From: Lycium barbarum
Lineage: Eukaryota > Streptophyta > Magnoliopsida > Solanales > Solanaceae
NCBI RefSeq assembly: GCF_019175385.1
Contig: NC_083344.1
Location: forward strand, 6,114,965 to 6,178,964
Length of the DNA stretch: 64,000 bases
Direction: 5' to 3'
This document shows, piece after piece, positions 10,942 through 22,509 of the stretch. The notes under the pieces are model-generated. The model ran no database searches and was not told where the DNA came from. It saw only the letters and a list, made by a program, of their open reading frames with translations. Position 1 is the stretch's first letter, and the number at the start of each line of letters is the position of its first letter. A program made the translations under genes and the position numbers.

Positions 10942-13900
10942 ATGCCGCATGCCTTTGACAAACTGGAAAGTAATGATAAACTCACTGCACAGGTTGTGAT
11001 TTGTTCCATTATTGCAGCCTTTGGTGGTCTTATGTTTGGCTATGATATTGGGATTTCAGGTACTAACTCTTTCATGTTTATGCAATGAGTTTAAGTTATG
11101 TACATAGTTTTTACGTTGTGAATGGAGTTTAATCTGTTTAGTTTTTTAGTTTTCAAGTTAACGGACCTTACTTGCAGTAAGCAATTAACGTTCGTCATAG
11201 CTCAATTTAATATGATAATGTACACAATGAACAAAACTTAATAATCTTGCTCAACTTTATTGGGAATTTAGGGTCAAAGCAAAAACTAAAGGGGTTTATG
11301 TTGTTTTCTTCTTCTCACCAAAGAGTTTAAGTTATATACACTTATATTCAAACTATTAGTATAGTTTAACGGTTACAACATGTTACAGCAAGCACTACTA
11401 GAAACATGTGTTCCTCAGAAGTATGTTTCTGACACGTCCATTGGAAAAACAAGTGTTTCTAGCATTGAGGTTAAAAACTTATTTTTCTTTTAGAATTAGT
11501 GAAGGTGCACGCAAGCTAGCCCACGAACACCACGATTATAAAAAATCATTTTACACTATCATTGCATTGACCTTTATCTCAAACTAAAAAATGCTCCTTT
11601 TTAAATTTTTACTTTATTTTTGATATCTTCAAGGGCGGATTCAAAACTTTACGTATCGGTTCTAGGGAAACCAATAACTCTTTCTCATTTGTTGTATGTG
11701 TATTCAAGAAGTTCATTAAATACTTATAAATATTTGACTGTGAACTCAATTGTTATTGTCAATTAATTTGAGATTGTTGTAAGAATCCATAATTTTCACA
11801 TTCTAAATCCGCCTTTGTCTTCATGATAAATTTGTATAGGTGGGGTGACATCCATGGATGATTTCTTAGAGAAGTTCTTCCCAAAAGTATATGTTAGAAA
11901 GCATAGGGCCAAAGAAGACAACTATTGCAAGTATGACAACCAAATGTTGCAATTGTTCACATCTTCATTGTATTTATCAGCAATTGTCTGTTGTTTCTTT
12001 GCCTCAAAGTGTTGTAAGAGGTTTGGAAGGAAATTAACAATGCAACTTGCCTCTTTGTTCTTTTTCATTGGAGTTATCCTAAATGCTGCTGCAATTGATC
12101 TCCCTATGCTTATCATTGGACGGCTTTTTCTTGGTGCTGGAGTTGGATTTGGCAACCAGGTAACAATTTTATTATTTTTGTCCAATTATATTTATTCAAC
12201 AAATAATTATACATAGTAAAATAGCCTATAGGAATCTAATGAGCCGAATGTAAACTTAATTAAAAGCCTTGTGCGGTCGTAAAATATTTAAATACAGTCA
12301 AACCTTCATATAACACGTCATTTGTCCAAAGACTATTTTGGATGCATAGAGAAATGCTATTATAACGTAACAGAAAAATCGGTTCTAAGAAAAACTTGAT
12401 CGTTATAGCAAAACATTGTTATAGAAGACCGTTGTTAAAGAGAGGTCTAATTGTAATCTTTTTCAACGTCGGAATATTTTAGCCTTTAATACGAATAAAT
12501 TAGATTTCATTAAGGCTTTGTCTTGGTGCTGGTGTTGGATTTGGTAACCAGGTAATTTTTTTATATTTTATTTCCACTTATATATTCTGAAAATGATAAT
12601 CCAGAATAAAATATTAGTCTAGGAATCTATCGAGCCGAATGTTTGGTTGATTTTCTGTCCTTTCTCTAGTAAAAAGAAAAACAAACATATGTCATAGTAA
12701 ACATTGAATAAACATGTGTCAAAAAACTATGTCGTGACGCATGATAGCCAAAGGAGCAGCTTTAACTTATTATATTGGCCGTGGTGTAAAGAATTTTTAT
12801 AATACTAATAAGTAGGGCTGTTCACAGTTTTGGTTAAAACCAAAACCAAACCGAAAATTTAACCAAACCGAATAAAATAACCGACATTTGGTTTAGTTTG
12901 GTTTGGTTTGGTTTTAAATTTGAAAAACCGATAATATTTGGTTTGGTTATGGTTATAGTAAAAAATAACCGAATAAATAACCGAACCAAACCGATACTTA
13001 TATACATAAAATTTATAATTATTTATATGTATAATATTAGCTTTTCATAAATAATTCAAGATATTTTATACCTTTTAATTATTAATTTAATTTTGATCTA
13101 CTTATTTTTAAGGCCCATGTCTTAAAAGAATATGTCCAACAATTCAAGCCCAACTCTAATAAGTCGTAAGCATAAGGGTTGTTTGTATTTTGAAACCTTT
13201 GTTTGACTTGTTCTTTTGAATCTAAACTGCGTTGCAAGTTTGGTCCACCTGATTTGCCAACAGCGTGTCTTTCCCTCAATATGCAGCAAAGTTCACCCTT
13301 GTGGGCCATGAGGAAAAAAAAGCTTCATAAGAAATTTGAAGAATGTAGAGAGAGAATATTTGAATTGTCACGGCTAGTCATAAACCGAAAAACCGAATCA
13401 AACCGAACCAAACCGACAATAACCAAACCGGTGGTTATTATTTTACTTGGTTTGGTTATGGTTTTAGACATTTAAAAACCGACTAAATTGGTTTGGTTAT
13501 GATTTTAACCAATAACCGACCCAAACCGAACCATGAACACCCCTACTAATAAGTAGGTGTTTGGCCATAAATTTTAATTTTTTTTTATTTGAAAATTATG
13601 AAGTTGGAGTTGACAACTAGAGTTGTGTTTGGTTATATTTTTTGCATTTAGAACATTTTTCTTATTTTAAAAAAAAAATTATTACATAGGGGGTAGGAGA
13701 AGAGGAAATGGGAGAGGGAATTACAACATGGAGATTCGAACTCTTACCAACAAGATGAAAAGTTCAGATAGTCAACTAACTGATCTACTAGATCCCTACA
13801 TTTGGAACGTTGTCCATGCTTGAATGTGACTTAAATATAACTTCAAAAATAAAAAGTGAGAAAAAAGCAAGTTATAAGCTGTGTTTCCAGATTTGAAATA

Positions 13901-16900
13901 CAACTTCAAATTTGATTTGAAATTTTCATGAAAAACACTTATTTAAAAAAAAAAGTAAAAAAATTACTTCAGAAAAAAGTGAACAATTTTTATATAGACA
14001 ACGCATATCGTCATCAGTCATCATAAGTTGACCTTTTACTATATACTATTGGTGCATAAAAGTTAAACTCTTTAAAAAATTAATATGTTCAAAATATATA
14101 CGGGTTTGTAGATTATGTCGGTTCAATTTGATCGATTTTATGATTAGTTAATTCTTTTATCTTTATGTTTTTATTGACACCTCATAGATATCTAAAATTA
14201 ATGGTCACTCAACTATTATAAAAAGGTGAATAAAGTCACTCCTTTTTTTTTTTTTTTTTTTTTTTGTATTTGAAAAGTCATTTATCTTTTGCTATTTCAC
14301 TAAAAAATCATATATTTTTTTTGTATCGGAAAAATCACTTATCTTTTGTTATTTCACTTAAAAGGTCATTCAAATTGGAAAGTGATGTATCTGGTTACTT
14401 TTAAATGGGCGATACCTTATTTTTTAAGCCAAAAAATAGAAAAAAAAGTGTGATACCTTATTTTTTAAGCCAAAAAATAGAAAACATTTTGAAGACAATT
14501 CTTACTTGTTCATCACCAACTAATCTAATAACTCCTGAAATATATAGTATTTTTTATCTTTTTTGGGCCAACCAAGTCGCGTTTGTAACGGTTGAATATC
14601 ATTCGTAGGTATGGATACATATTAGTTAATTATGATTGAGCGACAAACCTTCTATAAGCAGTATACCATACGCTAGCATACTGCTTTGTACTTGTTTATA
14701 TACTGTCATAAAAGTCTTATTTGTATTTATTATAACTCCCCATAAACGGTATAATTTGTGTTACTTTTAACGTTTTCACTTGCATATTTTTAATATCTCA
14801 CCACTGTTTCAAATCCCAAATTTTGATATTTGCAAAAACTAATAGTAGCCTAGCCATTACTTGCAAATACCGAACGAGTTTAAATTTTGCGCACTAATAA
14901 TGTTTAGGTTTTTTATACTATTAGGTAAAATTGACCGATCCAAGATTACAAATCTCACATTTTAAGGAGCGTATATGTAGATATCATTTGATTGATCTAC
15001 TAGTACAAAACTTGTTTTACACCGATGATGTATATAACTATATAAACTCATACTGAGATACTATCATTTATGGTCGAATGGAGCCTAATAAAGTGCGCTT
15101 GTATGTGTTCCTAAGAAAAGTATGAATTTACTGAATCAACGCCATGAGATGAGCTTCAACTCATCCATGGATACTCGACATTTTGGGAGGAAAAACAGTT
15201 AGAGAGGAGGAGAGGAAAATGTGTGTTGTATTTTTATTCAAAATCATCATTACAATTGAGTGGAGTATATATGATTGTAACTAACATACCAGCTGTATAT
15301 AGCTGGCCATGATCCACACGTGACTCTTCCTAACACATCAACTAACTCTAACTAACTTTTGAACAAATCAGTGTATATTCTGATATACACTTGATACACA
15401 AAATATTCCAACTGATATACATCATGTTCCAACACTCCCCTTCAAACTGGTGAGTGTAAAAATATCAAGAACTTCGAGCTTGGATAAAAGGAAATGATGC
15501 AGTGCAACTCCTAAGCCTTTGGTAAGCAAGTCTGCAAGTTGCAACTTTGTATTAAGTTAAGTAGGATGAATCAAGCCACTCTTGTATCTTTCTCTAACAA
15601 AATGACAATCAATTTCGATATGTTTAGTTCTCTCATGAAATATTGGGTTCGCTGCAATCTGAATAGCTATTTTGCTATCACAAAACACCTGTATTGGTAA
15701 AGTAACTGATACCTTCAAATCCTCAAGTAATCCCAGCAACCAAACCACTTCTGACACTACTGAAGCCATTGATCTGTACTCAGCTTTTGCTGAGCTTCTG
15801 CTAACTGTATGTTGTTTCTTGGACTTCCATGAGATTAATTAACCACCAAGCTGTATAGAAAAGCCTGTAACTGATCTCCTAGTGTTGGGGCAAGCAGCCC
15901 AATTTGAATCACAAAATACAGTCATCTTTGTAATAGCATGTCTACGCAGTAATACATCTAGTCCAGGTGACTTCTTTACATATCTGACCACTCTCAAGGC
16001 TGCATCCCGATGTGACTTCTTGGGAAGTTGCATGAATTGACTTAGCACTTGTACTGCAAAGCATATGTCTGGTCTAGTAATAGTCAAATATATCAGCTTG
16101 CCAACTAGTTTTTGATAACTTCCTGCATTAGTCAGGATTGGATCATCTGTTTTTGTTAATGACTTGTCATCTGTCTGCTTCACTACTTCATCATATTCCA
16201 CAGAATTTAGCTTGACATTTGCTTCTAAAGGTGTAGAAGCTGGTTTAGAACTACTTAAGCCAATCTCAGTAATCAACTCAAGAGCATACTTTCTTTGATT
16301 GAGTAAAATTTCATGTTTAGACCTCAGCACTTCTATCCCCAAAAAAAGTACTTCAAAATACCCAAATCTTTCACCTTGAGCTGGCTATGCAAGTAGCACT
16401 TTGTCTCATTAATGAGCTCTGTGTTGTTACCTGTGATAAGCAAGTCATCCACATATACAAGCACTATGACCAACTTCCCTTTGTCCTGCTTAGTGAACAA
16501 AGAATAATCATGAGTACTTTGTGAGTATCCTGCCCTCACCAAGGCAGTGGTTAACTTAATGTTCCAATGTTTTGATGCTTGTTTGAGTCCATACAAAGCT
16601 TTGACCAGCTTGCACACTCTTGACTCCCCTTGACCAGCTTGCACACTCTTAACTCCCCTTGACCAGCTTGCACACTCTTGACTCCCCTTGTTTCTGAAAA
16701 CCTTGTGGAAGGGACATGCAAACTTCCCCATCCAAATCACCTCGAAGAAAAGCATTGTTTACATCCATTTAAAATAACTCCTAATCATGAGCAGCTGTAA
16801 TACTAATGATTGTCCTGACAGTGACCATTTTGGCCATTGTTGAAAAAGTCTCATGATAGTCTGATCCTTCTCTTTGTGTGTAGCCTTTTGTCACCAGCAT

Positions 16901-19900
16901 TGCCTTGTATTTGTCAACTTCACCATTAGCTTTCAACTTGATCTTGTACACCCACTTAGAGCCAAAAAGTTACTTTCTAAGTGGCAAAGGAACCAGCTCC
17001 ATGTATTGTTTTCTTCTAGTGCATCTAACTCCTTTTGCATGGCTTCTATCCACAACGGATCATTTGCAGCTTCCTTGAAGGTCTTAGGTTCTACTGCTGC
17101 TGAGAAGCATCTCAATTAATCTTGATAAGTTGAGGGCAAGTGTGAGTATGAAATGTGATTGGAAATAGGATAAGGACACTGTCCTCCTGGTTTAGGTGCC
17201 ATGACATAGTCATTATGCCAAGTAGAAGGCTCAATGGTTCTGCTAGGCCTTGCATATTGATGCTGCTGGTCTTCAGGTAGGATGGGCATATGATCATCCA
17301 CTACTTCATGTTAGTTCGGCAAGGGCAGCTCCATGTTATCATCATACGCCAAGGGCATATCTACAAGATCATTGGTTTCTTCATCAAGATTGTCCTTTGA
17401 TGACTCTTCTTCAACATTATCCACAGAAGCTATGACTTCATGTTGTGACATAACAGTGTGATCATTAGGAAATGTGGTTGTAGCAGGCTCTGGTGATCTT
17501 GGAATATGTTGAGTGTGATCCTCTGATATATATGAGGGAAATGGTACATTGTTATGGCCTTCATGTCCATCTTGAGTTGAACTACTGTCACTTAAGAACA
17601 TATCTTCAACCTGTAGAATAGCATTATCTTGTTTGAAAGGAAAAACAGATTCTCTAAATGTGTTACATCTCTACTAATGAATATTGTTTTGGAAATCAGA
17701 TCATATAACCTATATCTCTTTTGATTTTCTGAATATCCAATAAGAACAGCTTTTCTTGCTCTCTCATCAAATTTTTCACCCTAGGCAATCTGCTAGCATA
17801 GCAAAGACAACCAAATACTCTTAGATGATCTAAATATGGTATTTTTCCAAATAGTATTTCATAAGGACTTTTTCCTGCAAGGACTTGTGAAGGCAACTTA
17901 TTAATCAAGTATGTTGTTGTTCTCACACAGTCACCCCAAAAACCAATGGGAACTGCACTTTGAAATCTCAAGGCTCTAGCAACCTCAAGTATATGTCTAT
18001 GCTTTCTCTCCACTATGCCATTTTGTTGTGGTGTATATGGGAAACTACTTTGATGAATTATATCATGTGAGGCAAACAAACTACTACACTTAGAATTAAA
18101 AAAATTTGTACCATTATCAGACCTCAGTACTTTAACAGTGCTACCAAACTGAGTTTGTTATTAAACATAGAAGGTCTTGCAGCACAGGGACCATTTCACA
18201 TTTAGATTGTATCAACTATCCATTCATAAGCTACAGCATTGGCTAAAAGAGAAGATATACCTTCCATGTTTGCTATATAGTTGGTAGGTGCAGACTCATC
18301 AAGCTTGTCGAACACTTCCTGATATTGTTGTGGTGTGAATAAACCTCCATTTCCATGTTGTGATCCACTAGGTTCAGCAGTAGTTGAATTGGCAAAAGGC
18401 TTGCCCTGAGATGCTTGCCTATTCTTCTTTTTGCTTTTGAAATCAGCAAGATAGCCAATAAGTCTGTAGAAATCTTGAGTTCTATGTCTTTTATAACCAT
18501 ATTCTCCACATGGTGGTCGTGGTATTGATCCTTGAACTGGTTTTCTGTATCTATAACCTTGTGTTTTTCCTGCCAGCATAGTCAATGGTTCTCTATGTGC
18601 ATCAATCACACCTAGAGACCTTTGACTCTCTTCCTATGCAGTCACTACATATGCCTCATTCACAGTCACACTAGTTCGTTTTGCCAACAAATTGCTTCTT
18701 ATATTACTATAACTTTCATTTAATCCTATAAGGAATTGTATTAGCCTTTGAGACTTGAGATGATCTGTACTGTTTGGATTCTTCACAACAAGATGGCAAG
18801 GGAAACATCACATCCAATTCATCCCATAGCTCCTTCATCTTAGTGTAATAGCAAGTAACAAAATTATTGCCTTGTTTCAAATTTACTATTGCTGAACATA
18901 AGTGATAAATCCTTGTAAGGTTAGATCTATCAAATCTTGCTCTAAATTCTTCCCATATCTGTCTAGCACTAGCAGCATACATAATACTAGCTCTCAATTC
19001 ACTAGAGACAGTACTTCCTATCCATGAAAATACTATTGCATCACATTTTTCCCATAATTCTTCTAAATCATCTTTGTACTTTCTTTTTATACAAGTTCCA
19101 TTTATGAATCCAAGTTTACCTTTTCCTCTTAATGCTAACTTCATCGATCTGCTCCACAATGTATAATTTTTTGGTCCTTTGAGTTTTGTTGGGATCAAAA
19201 CAAGTCTAGGTACATCAGATGGTTGCAGATACAAAGGATGATGATGATGATCAATTGTGTTTGTTGCTTCTCTTGTGGTATTTGAACTTCATGTCATGTT
19301 TGAGCTTACTTCAAGCTTTGATTTGTTACTCTCCAATGGATTTTTACTGATGTAGACAGTGATCGCATGTAACCTGCTCTAATACCATATGAATTTACTG
19401 AATCAACACCACGAGATGAGCTTCAACTCATCCATGGATACTCGACATTTTGGAAAGAAAAACAGTTAGAGAGGAGGAGAGGAAAATATGTATTGTATTT
19501 TATTCAAAATCATCATTAAAAGTAAGTGGACTATATATGATTGTAACTAACATGCCAGTTGTGGACATGATTCACACGTGACTCTTCCTAACACATCAAC
19601 TAACTCTAACTAACTTTTGAACAAATCAGTGTATATTCTGATATATAGAATATTCCAACTGATATACATCATATTCCAAAACAAAGGAATTTGTTCATTT
19701 TTTGGGGTCTCAAAGGGGCGTGAAAATGCATAAAAACTCTTGATTGGAAAAGACATGTAACTCTAGTTACTTCAGAATCAACAGTCAATGCTATTTACCA
19801 TAGAGGTAGTTGACAATTGAACCCAATTTTGACCATTATTATCATATTCATAATAGTGCGATAAATTGTTTGCAGGCAGTGCCATTATTCATATCAGAGA

Positions 19901-21663
19901 TAGCTCCACCAAAGTACAGAGGAGGTCTCAATATTTTGTTCCAAATGCTCATCACAATTGGCATTTTGTGTGCCAACATTGTCAACTATGCAACTTCAAA
20001 AATGCACCCAAATGGATGGAGAGTTTCCCTTGGTGGTGCTGCATTTCCAGCAATATTTCTTGGCCTAGGCTCTTTACTCATTGTTGAAACACCAACTAGC
20101 TTAATTGAACGTGGCCAAATAGAACAAGGCAAAAAAACTCTTATTAAAATTAGGGGTGTTGATGATGTTGAAAAAGAGTACCAAGAGATTTTACAAGCCA
20201 CTCAATTGGCACACCAAATCAAACACCCTTTTAAAAATTTGATGAAAAAATCTAGTAGGCCACAACTTATATGTGGTACAATTCTTCAAATTTTCCAGCA
20301 ATTTACTGGCATAAATGTTGTCATGTTCTATGCTCCTGTGTTATTTCAGACGATGGGGTTCGGAGGAAATGCCTCGCTGTTATCGGCTATTGTGACTGGT
20401 TCGGTCAATGTGATCTCTACGTTGGTCGCGATACTTGGTGTTGATAGATTTGGAAGAAGAGGTTTACTTGTTGAAGGTGCTGTACAAATGCTCATTGCCC
20501 AGGTACATCAATATTTTCAATTTGAGTTTTGACTAACAATATACAACAACAACAACATACCCAGTATAATCTCACTAGGTGGGGTCTGGGGAGGATAGAG
20601 TGTATGCAGACTTTACCCCTACCTTTTGACGGGTAGAGAGGTTGTTTCCGATAGACCCCTGGATCAAGGAGAGATGAAAAAGCATCAATAATAACAAACA
20701 GTAATAATAAGCAGTAATAACTCAAAATAATAGGACGACGTAGAAAAAAAGAACAAGCAATCCAAAGCAGTATAACAAGACATGGCAAACTACTATCAAA
20801 CACAAGGGCCTACAATAGTAATACTACGACTAATGTCCTCCATAATCTCCTATCTAAGGTGATATCATCGGTAACTTGGACCTGCGCCATGTCCTGTCTA
20901 ATCACCTCTCCCTAATACTTCTTCGGCCTAGCTCTACCTCTTCTAAAACTGTCCATAGCCAGCCTCTCACATTTCTGTACTACGCATCACCTTAAAAATA
21001 ACTATATATAACTAGTCATATATAATCCTTAGCTCACTATCCAATTAATTGGCTTAGCTTGTATCCAATTGGTTCCTCCTCTAAAGGACTAGGAAAATTA
21101 CATTATTTAAATTGATAATTTTTTTGTTCTTCCCCATCTAGTAGTATTTAAAACTTAAAAAATGTTTTTTGGCTTGTTGTGATTGCTTGGCTTGTTGTGT
21201 TCAGTGTATTACAGGGGGGATTCTTGCTGTGCATTTGAAATCCACAAATGTTATACCAAAGTACTATGCACATATTGTGGTTGCATTTATTTGTGTGTTT
21301 GTGATGGGATTTGCTTGGTCATGGGGACCCTTAGGATGGTTAATTCCAAGTGAGATTTTCCCATTGGAGACAAGAACTGCTGGGTTTTTCTTTGCAGTTA
21401 GCATGAACATGATTTGCACTTTCATCATTGCTCAAGCTTTTCTCACAATGTTGTGTCACATGAGGTCTGGGATTTTCTTCTTCTTTGCCGTTTGGATTGT
21501 TATAATGGGAACTTTTGCATTTGTCTTTCTTCCTGAGACTAAGGGAATTCCAATTGATGAAATGAATGAAAGAGCTTGGAAGAAACATTGGTTCTGGAAG
21601 AGGTACTTCAACAACGATCCCGCTCATGAAGATCGTCAAGATGCCAAACTTTCAGAGAATTAG
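10942..21663 (+). CDS. Hexose/H+ symporter (STP/MST family), four exons, apparently intact
   Basis: Exons 10942-11059, 11840-12159, 19876-20502 and 21205-21663 join in frame with GT/AG borders to 507 codons plus TAG. The product is a 12-helix major facilitator that imports hexoses with protons across the plasma membrane. Family marks: [18 protein letters not shown] near the N-terminus, RFGRK in the helix 2-3 loop, [19 protein letters not shown], a [11 protein letters not shown] loop, [14 protein letters not shown] in helix 7, [25 protein letters not shown] and [11 protein letters not shown], with the HWFWKRYF tail. The length fits the family (about 510-525), although the N-terminus before helix 1 is short. 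ATG 10942 is the first in-frame start before helix 1. Exon 4 begins after TTCAG at 21204. Introns are 780, 7716 and 702 bp; the large one is swollen by transposons. No lesion was seen, so it is probably functional. The exact paralogue is unresolved. Confidence 0.9.
11631..11816. mobile_element. MITE with AAGGGCGGATT ends in hexose transporter intron 1
   Basis: The left end AAGGGCGGATTCAAAA is mirrored by the right end TTCTAAATCCGCCTTT. Flanks share TCTTC (left) and TCTTC (right, after one base), suggesting a target duplication. The GGCGGAT terminus is common among Solanaceae hAT-type MITEs. Confidence 0.55.
12293..12455. mobile_element. Small MITE in intron 2
   Basis: The left end TACAGTCAAACCTTC is partly inverted at the right end (AGAGGTCTAATTGTA), with a body of CGTTATAG-type sequence. 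It lies between the true exon 2 and its duplicated end. The target duplication is unclear. Confidence 0.5.
12514..12641 (+). repeat. Duplicated 3' end of exon 2 plus donor site and intron start
   Basis: The sequence repeats 12119-12255 with about 80-85% identity: the end of exon 2 (coding GAGVGFGNQ, still in frame), its GT donor (here at 12552) and about 90 bases of intron up to GAGCCGAATG. It lacks a strong acceptor, although an AG precedes it at 12513-12514. It is a decoy 5' splice site rather than an exon. Confidence 0.75.
12813..13545. mobile_element. Non-autonomous hAT-like element (733 bp) in intron 2
   Basis: The ends TAGGGCTGTTCA and TGAACACCCCTA are inverted. The element is flanked by the perfect 8-bp duplication CTAATAAG (12805-12812 and 13546-13553), as expected for the hAT superfamily. 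The body is built of many AACCAAACCGAA-type units in both orientations at the two ends, giving long subterminal inverted repeats. There is no transposase frame. Confidence 0.8.
13554..13985. mobile_element. MITE-like repeat that hosts a SINE
   Basis: It begins GTGTTTGGCCATAAATTTT and ends with AATACAACTTCAAATTTGATTTG and ATTTTCATGAAAAAC, a pairing I recognise from Solanaceae MITEs. It is split by the SINE at 13658-13799. Boundaries are approximate. Confidence 0.4.
13658..13799 (-). mobile_element. tRNA-derived SINE, same family as the nest-hosting SINE
   Basis: On the minus strand it starts GTAGGGATCTAGTAGATCAG (A-box region) and contains GAGTTCGAATC (B-box), then runs to an A/T-rich tail. 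It aligns along its length with the SINE rebuilt from 26006-26049, 50384-50395 and 55242-55330. The flanks CATTTAGAACATT (13645-13657) and CATTTGGAACGTT (13799-13811) look like a 13-bp target duplication with two changes. Confidence 0.75.
14215..14490. repeat. Simple and short tandem repeats in intron 2
   Basis: Contains a long poly-T run (14241-14265) and a near-perfect tandem duplication of a ~40-base unit beginning GATACCTTATTTTTTAAGCC (about 14410 and 14451). The beginning (AAGTCATTTATCTTTTGCTATTTCAC) is also repeated twice. Probably a decayed repeat element. Confidence 0.6.
15123..15434 (-). repeat. 3' LTR of the intronic copia element
   Basis: Matches 19390-19683. It is bounded internally by the polypurine tract complement CTCCCCTTCAAA (15435-15446). 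Confidence 0.85.
15557..17115 (-). pseudogene. Copia reverse transcriptase and RNase H (broken)
   Basis: Minus-strand pieces: 17115-16933 ([20 protein letters not shown], start of copia RT), 16755-16333 ([14 protein letters not shown] and the active-site [11 protein letters not shown]), 16342-15839 ([23 protein letters not shown] and the [17 protein letters not shown]ase H start) and 15769-15557 ([26 protein letters not shown]). Active-site motifs survive, but frames change between pieces. A 29-bp triplication at 16603-16689 disrupts the RT frame. Confidence 0.8.
16603..16689. repeat. Three tandem 29-bp units inside the copia RT
   Basis: Units at 16603-16631, 16632-16660 and 16661-16689 share GACCAGCTTGCACACTCTT followed by (G/A)ACTCCCCTT. 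Because 29 is not a multiple of 3, each unit shifts the frame, giving peptides CKLV, VQAG and CASW from the same DNA. Confidence 0.9.
17696..18079 (-). pseudogene. Copia integrase fragment
   Basis: Minus-strand frame with [20 protein letters not shown], which retains the catalytic Glu of the DDE triad (VERKHRH), followed by [18 protein letters not shown] and a [11 protein letters not shown] motif. The N-terminal half with the two Asp residues is missing or out of frame. It ends where RT-linker sequences (17311-17601) begin. Confidence 0.75.
18202..19234 (-). pseudogene. Copia gag (broken)
   Basis: Two frames on the minus strand. 19234-18716 gives [18 protein letters not shown], then [14 protein letters not shown] and [14 protein letters not shown], the usual copia Gag helices. 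18609-18202 continues with [20 protein letters not shown], where the zinc-knuckle Cys/His pattern is degenerate (one Cys only). The gap and frame changes make it non-functional. Confidence 0.75.
19390..19683 (-). repeat. 5' LTR of the intronic copia element
   Basis: Bounded by the PBS on its left (19376-19387, minus-strand TGGTATTAGAGC). It is shorter than its partner owing to small internal deletions near 19535-19570 and 19650. Confidence 0.85.
20536..20995 (-). mobile_element. 5'-truncated RTE-type LINE / Au-like retroposon 3' end in intron 3
   Basis: On the minus strand it ends with the shared 3' sequence CTCCCCAGACCCCAC...GGATTATACTGGGT-like followed by a (TTG)n tail (plus strand CAACAACAACAAC at 20544-20555). 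Upstream it carries GGTGATTAGACAGGACATGG, which I associate with plant RTE LINE 3' ends. About 460 bp remain. Confidence 0.65.
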
Positions 21664-21784
21664 TTGGGCCAATGAGCATCGGACACTGGATGGTTAAGCA
21701 AAAAGTGTTTAACTTGTGTCTCTACATGAACCACAAACTATGTTCTACCAAAGTGAGCTAGTATCGCTCGCCAAAATTGCAATT

Positions 21785-21790
21785 AATAAA
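21785..21790 (+). terminator. Poly(A) signal candidate of the hexose transporter
   Basis: AATAAA lies 122 bases after the TAG stop, a usual position for a plant polyadenylation signal. Confidence 0.5.
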
Positions 21791-21924
21791 ATAAGGATTT
21801 AAGTTATATGTACGTATGAGGACGTATAATATTTTTTACATTATATATAATTTCTTTTGTTGTAGCAGGTTATTGTTTTATTTTTCAAATTTCCATAAAA
21901 ATGGTAGTATGAAGAGTTAGTTAT

Positions 21925-22020
21925 ATGTCACGACCCGACTTCTGGCCGAGCTATGACTGGCACTCGATGATTTAACTTGATCGAGCAAAAGTTTCCTCTT
22001 AAATACGCAATGCTATGCAA
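21925..22020. repeat. LTR fragment remnant (TGTCACGACCCGA type)
   Basis: TGTCACGACCCGACTTCTGG is the kind of sequence that starts Solanaceae gypsy LTRs. Only about 90 bases are recognisable and no partner is present. Confidence 0.35.
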
Positions 22021-22107
22021 TCCAATGCAGTAATTAAAGAAACTTAGAATGTAATATGATAAAAAATGATTTGCACTCTCATCATAGCTCAAGCTTTTCT
22101 ACCGAGT

Positions 22108-22262
22108 GTTTTTTTTCCCATCCGTTGGGGTCCAACTAAATTTAGATTCACGCCGGGAGTCCAAGCGCTTCCTAATAATGGCGACTCTATGCCGGCAAGT
22201 TTCGAACTTGAGACCTCTGATTAAGGATGAAAGAGTACTTATCACTTCACCACACAATCCAT
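22108..22262 (-). mobile_element. tRNA-derived SINE (TS/SolS-like)
   Basis: The minus strand starts GGATTGTGTGGTGAAGTGAT, then CTCTTTCATCCTTAATCAGAGG and a B-box-like CAAGTTCGAAAC, and ends in a poly-A tail (poly-T at 22109-22116 on the plus strand). The order of A-box-like, B-box-like and tail supports a SINE. The family name is from memory. Confidence 0.6.
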
Positions 22263-22384
22263 TGATGTTTTATGAAGTTATCACTTGTCAAAATGGATTT
22301 AATAAAATAAGCATTTAACTAGTATGTGTTTATCACTTCCCTTTATTTTAATATCTGAAAAAAATAAAGAACAACCAGAGCGAA

Positions 22385-22503
22385 GGTCTATAGGAAACAA
22401 CCTCTCTACCCGTCAAAAGGTTGAGGTAAGGTCTGCGTACACTCTACCCTCCCCAGACCCCACCTGGTGGGATTATATTGGTTATGTTATTATTGTTGTT
22501 GGG
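22385..22503 (+). mobile_element. RTE/Au-type retroposon 3' end
   Basis: Carries GGAAACAACCTCTCTACCC, GGTCTGCGTACACTCTACCC, CCCCAGACCCCACC and ends with TTATTATTGTTGTTG. It is the same 3' module as 20536-20660 in the opposite orientation, truncated upstream. Confidence 0.65.
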
Positions 22504-22509
22504 AGAGAA

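Larger units (their letters stand above)
15123..19683 (-). mobile_element. Ty1/copia LTR retrotransposon, antisense in hexose transporter intron 2
   Basis: The element reads on the minus strand, opposite to the host gene. LTRs are 15123-15434 (312 bp) and 19390-19683 (294 bp), both TG...CA. Minus-strand order is LTR, PBS (TGGTATTAGAGC, 19376-19387), gag, integrase, RT, RNase H, PPT, LTR, which is copia order. Flanks AAGTA (15118-15122) and AAGGA (19684-19688) differ at one base of a probable 5-bp duplication. All frames are broken by stops and frameshifts, so it is defective. The LTRs differ by several substitutions and indels, consistent with an old insertion. Confidence 0.85.

Noticed and set aside
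12514..12551. An alternative exon of the hexose transporter
   Set aside because: It repeats residues already encoded by exon 2, so including it would duplicate part of a helix. It has no convincing acceptor.
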